A stretch of 26,450 bases of DNA from a virus. The stretch lies in IMG/VR virus record IMGVR_UViG_3300008107_000333, positions 1-26,450 of that record, one strand, 5' to 3'. Every line of letters begins with the position of its first letter. Position 1 is the first letter of the stretch. Positions 15,911 to 21,610 of this stretch are shown here, piece by piece. A model generated the notes under the pieces. That model ran no database searches. It was not told where the DNA came from and worked only from the letters and a program-made list of their open reading frames with translations. A program made the translations under genes and the position numbers.

Positions 15911-15925
15911 GCGGTGGAAAACCGC
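15911..15925 (+). promoter_or_regulatory. Hairpin at the predicted 5' end of the capsid mRNA
   Basis: GCGGT pairs with ACCGC around a GGAAA loop, flanked by A7 before and A6 after. On the + strand there is no U tract, so it is not a terminator for the head genes; on the minus strand the same sequence is followed by seven Ts and could end antisense transcripts. Because it begins 1-3 bases after the predicted start, a 5'-end protective stem that stabilises a very abundant mRNA is the best guess. An 11-base direct repeat AATCGACACAG flanks it (15879-15889 and 15935-15945). Confidence 0.5.
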
Positions 15926-15963
15926 AAAAAATTTAATCGACACAGTTATCTGATTGCAACTCG

Positions 15964-16035
15964 TTAGCGGCAGTGGATGGCAAGCGTCGAACGTTACTAA
16001 GTGTTTCGTTCCTCGCTGGCATCACCAGCCGCTAA
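15964..16035 (+). promoter_or_regulatory. Folded leader upstream of the major capsid gene
   Basis: A 72-base segment is closed by TTAGCGG (15964-15970) pairing with CCGCTAA (16029-16035). Inside are GAACG/CGTTC (15989-15993 with 16007-16011) and GCTGG/CCAGC (16015-16019 with 16025-16029, sharing one base with the outer stem). The result is a multibranch fold reminiscent of a tRNA in size, but with no T-loop sequence, D-arm or proper anticodon loop. No gene longer than 30 codons fits here. It may be a cis-acting RNA element for capsid translation, or chance pairing. Confidence 0.4.
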
Positions 16036-16055
16036 TTTCGTTTGGTATGCCAGCA

Positions 16056-16071
16056 ATTTGCAAAGGCAAAT
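16056..16071 (+). promoter_or_regulatory. Hairpin containing the capsid ribosome binding site
   Basis: ATTTGC (16056-16061) pairs perfectly with GCAAAT (16066-16071) around the loop AAAG. The only Shine-Dalgarno-like sequence for the capsid gene, AAAGG (16062-16066), lies in the loop and first stem pair, and the ATG follows 3 bases after the stem. A tight presentation or masking of the site could tune capsid initiation. Confidence 0.5.
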
Positions 16072-16074
16072 CAG

Positions 16075-17430
16075 ATGAATTTGAAAAAACTCATCGCTGC
16101 AAAGCGTGCTGAGATTTCCAACCTCGTAAGCGAGGTGGAAGCTATTTCCGCGTTGACGGAAAAAGAAAACAGAGTCGAGACAGCCGAAGAAAAGGCACGT
16201 CTCGAAGAGATCACCAATAAGGGCGGTTTGCTTGACAAGCTGGGCGACGAAGTTGCTGCGATGGAGCAGCGTGTTGCCGTCATGGATCGGGCAGCCGCTC
16301 GCATGGCTCCTCGGATTCAAGAGCAAATCGAAGCTTCGGAGAGATCTAGCGAAGGCCATCAAGTCATCCGTGTGCCAGCACGAGCCAAGGCAGCAAGCAA
16401 GCTCAAAGCCTTCTCCGGTCCAGACGCAGAAGCGAACGCTTACGCATCAGGACAATTCATCAGAGCGACAATTGGCGGAAACCAACAAGCTCATCAGTGG
16501 TGCGTCGATCACGGCTTGCGTGTACAGAACGCAATGGGCGAAAACAATGATCTCCTCGGTGGTGTTCTTGTTATCCCTCAGTTCGAATCGGCAATCATCG
16601 ATTTGAAAGAAAGCTTTGGAGTTTTCGGGCAATACGTCCGAACGGTTCCGATGACTTCCGACCAATGGATCGGTCCACGTAGACTTTCTGGGTTGACTGC
16701 ATACGCAGTTACCGAAGCTCAGGAAATTACCCAATCCGATGCGACGATGAACCAGGTCAGCTTGACCGCGAAGAAATGGGGAACGCTTACACGGATCAGT
16801 AGCGAACTCAGCGAAGATGCGATTATTGCGATTGCTGACTTCTTGGCTCAAGAAATCGCTTACGCACACGCAGTGAAAGAGGATCAAGCCGGATTCCTTG
16901 GAGATGGTACTCCAACGCACAACGGAATCATGGGTCTTGCGAACCAATTGCTTGCCGGTTCAGTTTCTACAGCTGCGGCATCGCAAAACACTGCAGCATC
17001 TTTGACGATTGCAGTATTCCAAGATGCAGTCTCCAAGATTCCGCAATTTCCAGGCATCCAGCCACGTTGGTTTGTGCACAGTGCTGTTTACTGGAACGTA
17101 ATGGCACGGCTTCAGCTTGCAGCGGGTGGAAACAATGTTTCCGATCTAGGCAACGGGCCTGTGATGCAATTCATGGGCTACCCAGTCGTGTTCAGTCAAG
17201 CATTACCATCCACTGTCGGAGCAAGCACAAAGTTTGCTTACTTCGGTGACTTGTCGCTGGCCGCAACTCGTGGCGTTCGTCGTGGAATCTCGATTGCTGC
17301 TGATGCTTCGCGATACTTCGAATTCGACCAGACAGCGATTCGATCGACTTTGCGATACGACATCAATATTCACGAGCGAGGAACGGCAAGCGTTGCTGGT
17401 CCTATGGTTTCGCTAGTTTCCGCTTCGTAA
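16075..17430 (+). CDS. Major capsid protein (HK97 fold)
   Basis: A 451-residue HK97-type capsid protein. Residues 1 to about 105 form the charged coiled-coil delta domain (MNLKKLIAAKRAEISNLVSEVEAISALTEKE...) that acts as built-in scaffold and is normally removed by the prohead protease; the junction near AKAASKLKAF|SGPDA is a candidate cleavage area. The shell domain follows, with GGVLVIPQFESAIIDLKESFGVFGQYVRTVPMTSDQWIGPRR, the E-loop and P-domain phrases AKKWGTLTRISSELSEDAII, and LGDGTPTHNGIMGLAN. The ATG at 16075 is chosen because it begins the delta domain; a TTG further upstream at 16042 would only add sequence from the leader. No separate scaffold gene is visible, as expected when the delta domain is present. 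Confidence 0.95.
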   Translation: MNLKKLIAAKRAEISNLVSEVEAISALTEKENRVETAEEKARLEEITNKGGLLDKLGDEVAAMEQRVAVMDRAAARMAPRIQEQIEASERSSEGHQVIRVPARAKAASKLKAFSGPDAEANAYASGQFIRATIGGNQQAHQWCVDHGLRVQNAMGENNDLLGGVLVIPQFESAIIDLKESFGVFGQYVRTVPMTSDQWIGPRRLSGLTAYAVTEAQEITQSDATMNQVSLTAKKWGTLTRISSELSEDAIIAIADFLAQEIAYAHAVKEDQAGFLGDGTPTHNGIMGLANQLLAGSVSTAAASQNTAASLTIAVFQDAVSKIPQFPGIQPRWFVHSAVYWNVMARLQLAAGGNNVSDLGNGPVMQFMGYPVVFSQALPSTVGASTKFAYFGDLSLAATRGVRRGISIAADASRYFEFDQTAIRSTLRYDINIHERGTASVAGPMVSLVSAS

Positions 17431-17451
17431 TCAAAGAAAGAACAAACAACC

Positions 17452-17910
17452 ATGAATTTAATGCAACAATCAAAATACGTTCGGGCTATTTCCCCAACGG
17501 CGATCATTGACAACGCAAGCGCGACCGCTACGGTGATCGATTGCCGTGATTTCGATTACTGTACTATAGTTATCCAACTAGGTGCAACCGACATCGCAAT
17601 GACGGCCTTGAAGGTCGAATCATCGACTACTTCAGGTGGTGTCTATGCCGACATGACCGGTGCTACATTCTCTGGTGGAACTTCTCCAGACGGCACTGTT
17701 TTGGCGTTGCCATCTGCTACGGATGACAACCAAGTGTGTGTCTTTCAAATCGATTTGCGCGGAAAAAATCCATTCCTTCGCCTTGTCGCTACTTTTGGTG
17801 ACGGAACCGCAGGCGGTTTCATTGCTGCAGTAGCGATCCTTTCGAAAGCTCACTCCTCACCATTCACATCGGCAACGATGGCAGATGGCGATGTTTGTCG
17901 AGTTGTGTAA
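17452..17910 (+). CDS. Head decoration-like protein
   Basis: A 152-residue beta-rich protein directly after the capsid gene. The phrases DCRDFDYCTIVIQLGATDIAMTALKVESSTTSGG, LPSATDDNQVCVFQIDLRGKNPFLRLVATFGDGTAGGFIAAVAIL match a widespread phage protein that lies after the capsid and probably decorates the head or forms an early neck piece. It has no enzyme features. The start follows the capsid stop by 21 bases with a weak AAAGAAAG site. Its stop shares one base with the next ATG (TAATG). Confidence 0.75.
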   Translation: MNLMQQSKYVRAISPTAIIDNASATATVIDCRDFDYCTIVIQLGATDIAMTALKVESSTTSGGVYADMTGATFSGGTSPDGTVLALPSATDDNQVCVFQIDLRGKNPFLRLVATFGDGTAGGFIAAVAILSKAHSSPFTSATMADGDVCRVV

Positions 17911-18074
17911 TGAATCTAACTCTGATTCAAGCATGGAACGGCCTGCCAGTTGGTTTTCAACTGGTGGGCGTTCAGGCAGGGCAAGCAGAGTTAATGGTTC
18001 AGCGTGGATTGGCTGAGGTCTCAGGCGATCAGATTCACGATTCAAAGCAGAAACAACCGCGAAAACAAAAGTGA
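17910..18074 (+). CDS. Small head-region protein (54 residues)
   Basis: A short gene of 54 codons with an ATG sharing one base with the preceding stop and a TGA overlapping the next GTG (GTGA), so it is bracketed like its neighbours. The product begins MNLTLIQAWNGLPVGFQLVGVQAGQAELMVQRGLAEV and ends in a basic tail (KQKQPRKQK). The 'A..LV.RGLAE' strand-helix pattern is common in tiny phage proteins placed between capsid and head-tail connector. Function is unknown, and a neck or head-completion role is inferred from position. Confidence 0.7.
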   Translation: MNLTLIQAWNGLPVGFQLVGVQAGQAELMVQRGLAEVSGDQIHDSKQKQPRKQK

Positions 18075-18628
18075 ATAATTATCGTCCTTCCTTGGTTACT
18101 GGTCCTGCAAGAGAGCCGATTTCTATCGGACAGATAAAGCACCGAGTAAACTTGGCAATGGACGATGATTCGCACGATTGCTATCTGACTGATTTAGTTA
18201 AAGAGTGCCGTGAAGAAGTCGAATCGGACTGTGACATGCTGTGTTGCACGCAGACATGGCAACTTCAGACTGAAGCTATGGTAGATGGTTTGCAGCTTTA
18301 CAAGTCTCCAATCCAATCCGTGACATCAATTCAGTATTACGATACGGCTGGCACTGTGACCACTTTGCCAACATCGGTCTATTCTTTTGATTCCGTGAAT
18401 CGGAAGATATTTTTGAAACCAGACCAGATATTTCCAGTCACGCAAAAAAGATTTGATGCGTGGACTGTAATTTACGTTGCTGGATACACAACAGTTCCAG
18501 CCATCGTAGAAAAGGCTGTTTTATTGCTGGCGGAAAACTATTTTCTAGCGCGAGATCCGCAAAAGGAATCGGAGTTCCGTTCCTACAACAGGCTGATTGC
18601 AAAAATGCAGCGGAGTACCTATCCGTGA
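18071..18628 (+). CDS. Head-tail connector (HK97 gp6-like)
   Basis: A 185-residue protein of the gp6-like connector family. It opens with the family phrase PAREPISIGQIKHRVNLAMDDDSHDCYLTDLVKECREEVESDCDMLCCTQTWQLQTE, has a central beta part (YKSPIQSVTSIQYYDTAGTVTTL...YSFDSVNRKIFLKP), and ends with the helix PAIVEKAVLLLAENYFLARDP. It forms the ring docked under the portal. GTG start within a GTGA overlap; its own stop overlaps the next GTG in the same way. Confidence 0.9.
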   Translation: MNNYRPSLVTGPAREPISIGQIKHRVNLAMDDDSHDCYLTDLVKECREEVESDCDMLCCTQTWQLQTEAMVDGLQLYKSPIQSVTSIQYYDTAGTVTTLPTSVYSFDSVNRKIFLKPDQIFPVTQKRFDAWTVIYVAGYTTVPAIVEKAVLLLAENYFLARDPQKESEFRSYNRLIAKMQRSTYP

Positions 18629-18948
18629 GTAACGCAGCACTTAAAAGACATCGAATCGACGTAGAAGCACCAGTCGAGACGCAAGACGCAACTGGTGAAT
18701 CAAGAATTGAGTGGTACACCTACTTTGCGAAAGAACCTGCCGATTTCACTTCTTTGAGCGGAGTGGAATCGGTTCGAGGTAGGCAGCTCGAAGCACAAAC
18801 GAAAGCCACATTCAAAGTCAACTATCGAGATGGGTATACAACCAAGATGCGTATTTGTTTTGAGGGACGCATCTACGGAATAACGCATATCAACCCGATT
18901 GGAGTCATGCGACGCGAACTAGAAATCCTGGTGAACACAACAGCATGA
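18625..18948 (+). CDS. Head-tail joining / head closure protein
   Basis: A 107-residue protein of the head-tail joining (head closure) family: AALKRHRIDVEAPVETQDATGESRIEWYTYFAKEPADFTSLSGVESVRGRQLEAQTKATFKVNYRDGYTTKMRICFEGRIYGITHINPIGVMRRELEILVN is the usual small beta-barrel pattern with R-I-x-Y-x-G-R-I-Y-x-I. It stops the head opening and receives the tail. The GTG at 18625 is chosen for the GTGA overlap with gp6; a longer frame from 18460 lies within gp6 and is not credible. Confidence 0.9.
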   Translation: MSNAALKRHRIDVEAPVETQDATGESRIEWYTYFAKEPADFTSLSGVESVRGRQLEAQTKATFKVNYRDGYTTKMRICFEGRIYGITHINPIGVMRRELEILVNTTA

Positions 18949-19436
18949 CACTAGAAATTCAAATCAACTTCGACGAAGCACAGGTTGAAAAACTGTTGCA
19001 GATCCCTTTGTTGATGCGTCTCGCGCCCGCAGAGCGTGTCCTTAAAGCGATGGCAAAGCCAGTCATCGATAGAGCCAAATCTATCGCACCAAGCTCCAGA
19101 CGAAGCGGCACGCGAAAGAAGTGGAGCAAAAAATACAAAGACAATCCAAACTATCAAGAGGATTCTGGCAAGTACATTGGCATGAAGTATATCAAAACAG
19201 AACGTGGTGGCTTGATGATTGTCGGAGGTAAGTATCCAAGAGCCAACAAACAGAATTACGAAGCCGGCGACAAGCGAAAGATCGTCTACTGGGGAAAGAA
19301 AACCAGCAAGATCAAGCGAATCAATCCGAGCGAACGCTTCATGCAAAAAGCATTTGACGAAACACGAACGCAGCAAGTAACAGCCGGAAACGAGCAACTT
19401 GAAAAGGAAATGAGCAACACATGGCTAAAAACCTAA
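18945..19436 (+). CDS. HK97 gp10-like neck/tail protein
   Basis: A 163-residue protein with the gp10-like opening (VEKLLQIPLLMRLAPAERVLKAMAKPVIDRAKSIAPSSRRSGTRKKWSKKYKD) and ending (RINPSERFMQKAFDETRTQQVTAGNEQLEKEM). Family members are tail completion or neck proteins encoded between head closure and tail terminator genes. It is very basic in the middle (KNQNYEAGDKRKIVYWGKKTSKIKR-like segment). ATGA overlap at its start; it overlaps the next gene by 16 bases. Confidence 0.8.
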   Translation: MTLEIQINFDEAQVEKLLQIPLLMRLAPAERVLKAMAKPVIDRAKSIAPSSRRSGTRKKWSKKYKDNPNYQEDSGKYIGMKYIKTERGGLMIVGGKYPRANKQNYEAGDKRKIVYWGKKTSKIKRINPSERFMQKAFDETRTQQVTAGNEQLEKEMSNTWLKT

Positions 19437-19747
19437 GAGAATCGCAGGTCACGATTGCCAGTTCTGGCACGATATCGACAACCATCGCGATGGAAAACAA
19501 CAGAATTCCTATTGCTGTCGTGACTCCTGCGGCGTTGACTGGAACAGCTCTGACTTTTAACGCTTCATTTGATGGAGTGACGTTTTTCCCGGTTTACTAC
19601 GAGTCAACAGCTTACTCACTAACGACATCAACAAACCGATTCCATTCGCTAAATCGAGCAGCATTTGAGGGAGTCAAGTTTGTACAGATTGTCAGCGGTA
19701 CGGCTGAGGGAGCGTCACGAATTATCAGGGTGATAAGCGGCGAATAA
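19421..19747 (+). CDS. Small virion protein of the neck region
   Basis: A 108-residue beta-rich protein (TISTTIAMENNRIPIAVVTPAALTGTALTFNASFDGVTFFPVYYESTAYSLTTS) like the 'sandwich' proteins found in phage head-tail clusters. The pattern A-L-T-G-T-A-L-T-F-x-A-S-x-D-G-x-T-F-x-P-V-Y is familiar from phage structural proteins of unknown role. Encoded between gp10-like and tail completion proteins, overlapping the first by 16 bases and sharing one base with the second. Possibly a decoration or tail-tube-associated protein. Confidence 0.65.
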   Translation: MAKNLRESQVTIASSGTISTTIAMENNRIPIAVVTPAALTGTALTFNASFDGVTFFPVYYESTAYSLTTSTNRFHSLNRAAFEGVKFVQIVSGTAEGASRIIRVISGE

Positions 19748-20181
19748 TGGCAAGCGACGTTGGGAAAGCATTACGAACTAAGCTACTAGAAAGTTCAGCC
19801 TTGACTGACTTGATAGCAACACGATTTTATCCTGATGTTATTCCACAGAGTGCCGAACTTCCAGCAGTAGCTTACTACAAAATTTCGACAATCAGAGAAC
19901 ACACATTAGACAACTGCACTCGACTTGCTCACTCGCGTATTCAAGTCGATTGCTTTGCAGAAAAAGACAACGGAGGCAGGGACAGAGCGAACGACATAGC
20001 ACACGCTATACGCAACTCTGGGATCTGTGCTTTTCGAGGGACTGTTGATGGCATAGCAATCCAAGCTGTCGAGATCGATGACGGGGACTACTACGATAAC
20101 GATCCACCAACCGATGGGAATCAACAGCATCGGTACATTACTTCTTTAGATTTCATGGTTCACTATTTGGAGGCCGCATAA
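19747..20181 (+). CDS. Tail completion/terminator protein (DUF3168-like)
   Basis: A 144-residue protein matching the gp17-like tail completion family: DVGKALRTKLLESSALTDLIATRFYPDVIPQSAELPAVAYYKIS, then SRIQVDCFAEKDNGGRDRANDIAHAIRNS and the late D-Y-Y-D-N-D-P-P-T-D-G-N-Q-Q-H-R-Y-I-T-S-L-D-F-M-V. It caps the tail tube at the head-proximal end. It shares its first base with the preceding stop and its last with the next start (TAATG at both ends). Confidence 0.88.
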   Translation: MASDVGKALRTKLLESSALTDLIATRFYPDVIPQSAELPAVAYYKISTIREHTLDNCTRLAHSRIQVDCFAEKDNGGRDRANDIAHAIRNSGICAFRGTVDGIAIQAVEIDDGDYYDNDPPTDGNQQHRYITSLDFMVHYLEAA

Positions 20182-20570
20182 TGCCAGCACTAACATCACC
20201 AGCAGTCGGAAACGGTACCACGGTTTCCGGTTTGGGACAGACTACTTTCGTCAAGAAGGTAACTGGAGCCAAGGAAAAAATCGGTACTTTCGATACCACT
20301 GATCTTTCGACGACTGCATACAAGACTCTTGAAAAGCAAGACCTAGCAGACAACCCAACGGTTACTGTCGAGTGTTACCACATTGGATCCGCAATTTCCC
20401 TTGGTTCGGTTGGTACGTTCACAATCACCTATCCCTCTGCTGGTTCTTTTTCTGGGACTGCCATCGTAACAGCGGTCAACTATCCAGATGCCGAAAGCGG
20501 TTCAGCGATGATGTGCAGTTACGAGATTACATTTGACGGCTACACAGGACCAGCATTCACAGCGGCATAA
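20181..20570 (+). CDS. Major tail protein (tail tube)
   Basis: A 129-residue Thr/Ser/Gly-rich protein in the tail tube position. It opens with GNGTTVSGLGQTTFVKKVTGAKEKIGTFDTTDLSTTAYKTLEKQDLADNPTVTVECYH, typical of short siphovirus tube proteins whose strands stack into hexameric rings, and ends SYEITFDGYTGPAFTAA. No sheath gene accompanies it, so the tail is probably non-contractile. The assignment rests on position plus composition. Confidence 0.8.
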   Translation: MPALTSPAVGNGTTVSGLGQTTFVKKVTGAKEKIGTFDTTDLSTTAYKTLEKQDLADNPTVTVECYHIGSAISLGSVGTFTITYPSAGSFSGTAIVTAVNYPDAESGSAMMCSYEITFDGYTGPAFTAA

Positions 20571-20890
20571 TGAAAGTCGAACTCCAACAACACAGCGGGA
20601 TCCGATACGACGGTGAGACTGTCGTGTTCGATCAATGGCAAGTCTTTGCAACAGGGGCTAACGGAAACAGAGTCCTTGTAGGTTATTTGTCGCATGATGA
20701 AGAAATTCCATTGATGCTGGTAACCAATCAGCCAGTCAACATCGTGCGCGAGCTTGTTACCAAGTGCGAAGCGATCACGAAGCGAACTGTTCTACCTCCA
20801 ATGGAAATTGTCGAACCTCCAGAGATCGACAATTCCGCAGGGGAAGACGATTACACAGACGACGAAGAGGACGACCAGGATAATGATTAG
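20570..20890 (+). CDS. Hypothetical tail-region protein with acidic tail
   Basis: A 106-residue protein between the tail tube and chaperone genes. Residues 1-85 form a mixed alpha/beta domain (IRYDGETVVFDQWQVFATGANGNRVLVGYLSHDEEIPLMLV). The last 25 residues are almost entirely acidic (EDDYTDDEEDDQDND), perhaps a DNA- or protein-mimicking tail. It overlaps the chaperone start by 8 bases. Not recognised; an assembly factor is likely from position. Confidence 0.6.
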   Translation: MKVELQQHSGIRYDGETVVFDQWQVFATGANGNRVLVGYLSHDEEIPLMLVTNQPVNIVRELVTKCEAITKRTVLPPMEIVEPPEIDNSAGEDDYTDDEEDDQDND

Positions 20891-21239
20891 CCGAGATAAG
20901 TTTTTGGCACTCAAAGCGAAGCGATACTTGGACGTGAAGGTACTTGGAGAAGAATACCGAATCCAAAGCATGAGCGAAGCTGAGAAAGCAGACTACGAAA
21001 TTAAGCTGCAAGATAAGAAATCCGGCATGAGCTACAAAAAAGCCCGTGCATTGTTTCTGTGTCGTGTCCTAGTTGATTCTACTGGCGATCGATTGCTGCT
21101 TGATTCCGATTGTGATGGCGTCATGGCAATGGATGGCAAGATCACTTCAGCGTTGTACGGCGTGGCTCAGGATCATTGCGGATACAACGACGGAGACATT
21201 GAGGAGCTTGTAAAAAACTCCGAACCGGCAGCAGGCTAA
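20883..21239 (+). CDS. Tail assembly chaperone, short form (gpG-like)
   Basis: A 118-residue protein in the slot before the tape measure. MISRDKFLALKAKRYLDVKVLGEEYRIQSMSEAEKADYEIKLQDKKSGMSYKKARALFLCRVLVDSTGDRLL fits the tail chaperone pattern of 'sensor beta hairpin, x-x-E-x-x-x-Y-E, A-x-x-x-C-R-x-L-V-D-x-x-G-x-R-L'. It keeps the tape measure soluble until tube polymerisation. The ATG at 20883 is preferred to an upstream in-frame start at 20754, which would run through most of the preceding gene. About a few percent to a third of ribosomes would not stop here but shift frame at codons 111-112. Confidence 0.88.
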   Translation: MISRDKFLALKAKRYLDVKVLGEEYRIQSMSEAEKADYEIKLQDKKSGMSYKKARALFLCRVLVDSTGDRLLLDSDCDGVMAMDGKITSALYGVAQDHCGYNDGDIEELVKNSEPAAG

Positions 21240-21610
21240 GACTTGCTGCCAGACTTTGCTTTGCTTGGGGTATTGCAGACGTTCAGGGATGGCTAGAGGC
21301 GGTTCCGAAACGAGTCCTAGACTTCTGGGAAGCGTTCGATGCAGTAGAGCCGATCGGTGAAGCGTGGAAGCAATCAGCACAAACGCAGTGCCTTCTAGAA
21401 CGACAAATCGAACTAGAAGCAATGAAGATCGGGGCAAAATTTGAGCCTTCCACGTTCGAGCGCCACATGCCATCGCGGTACATGCCAGAGCCGAAGCGAC
21501 AACCGAAGCGAACGAAAAAGATAGCCAAGACGGAATTCGAAACACTTGGAGCCTCACTAGGGCTTGGAGCAGTAGTTAAAGCCAATGGGAACAACAATAA
21601 ATCTGGCTAA
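20883..21610 (+). CDS. Tail assembly chaperone, frameshifted long form (gpG-T-like)
   Basis: The full product comes from a -1 shift: codons 20883-21218, then 21218-21610, for 242 residues. The added domain reads LRTGSRLRLAARLCFAWGIADVQGWLEAVPKRVLDFWEAFDAVEPIGEAWKQSAQ, matching the T domain phrase 'F-W-x-A-F-x-x-x-E-P-x-G' seen in long tail chaperones, followed by a very basic tail (RQPKRTKKIAKTEF). This frame has no start of its own near its beginning; only a late ATG at 21422 that would give a 62-residue fragment. In phage lambda the G-to-GT ratio is essential for tail assembly. Its end overlaps the tape measure start by 26 bases. Confidence 0.85.
21212..21250 (+). promoter_or_regulatory. 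Programmed -1 frameshift signal
   Basis: The slippery heptamer A AAA AAC is at 21212-21218, in the correct phase for frame 0 codons GTA-AAA-AAC. After an 8-base spacer (21219-21226) comes a 9-bp stem-loop: GGCAGCAGG (21227-21235) with CTTGCTGCC (21242-21250), one G-U pair, loop CTAAGA. The zero-frame stop TAA (21237-21239) lies in the loop. Confidence 0.9.

Noticed and set aside
15911-15925. Rho-independent terminator of the terminase-portal-protease operon
   Set aside because: On the + strand the stem is short and followed by A6T3, not a U tract; it would terminate only minus-strand transcription.
15964-16035. A tRNA gene (72 bases with a 7-bp closing stem)
   Set aside because: The size and outer stem fit, but there is no TTCRA T-loop, no D-arm, the anticodon-like loop has 13 bases, and one inner stem overlaps the closing stem.
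18460-18624. Longer N-terminus for the head-tail joining protein
   Set aside because: It would run inside the gp6-like connector; the GTG at 18625 with a GTGA overlap gives the family's normal size.
18951-19397. 148-codon hydrophobic minus-strand frame
   Set aside because: Antisense to the Lys-rich gp10-like gene; Lys codons read backwards give Phe and Leu, explaining the apparent membrane segments.
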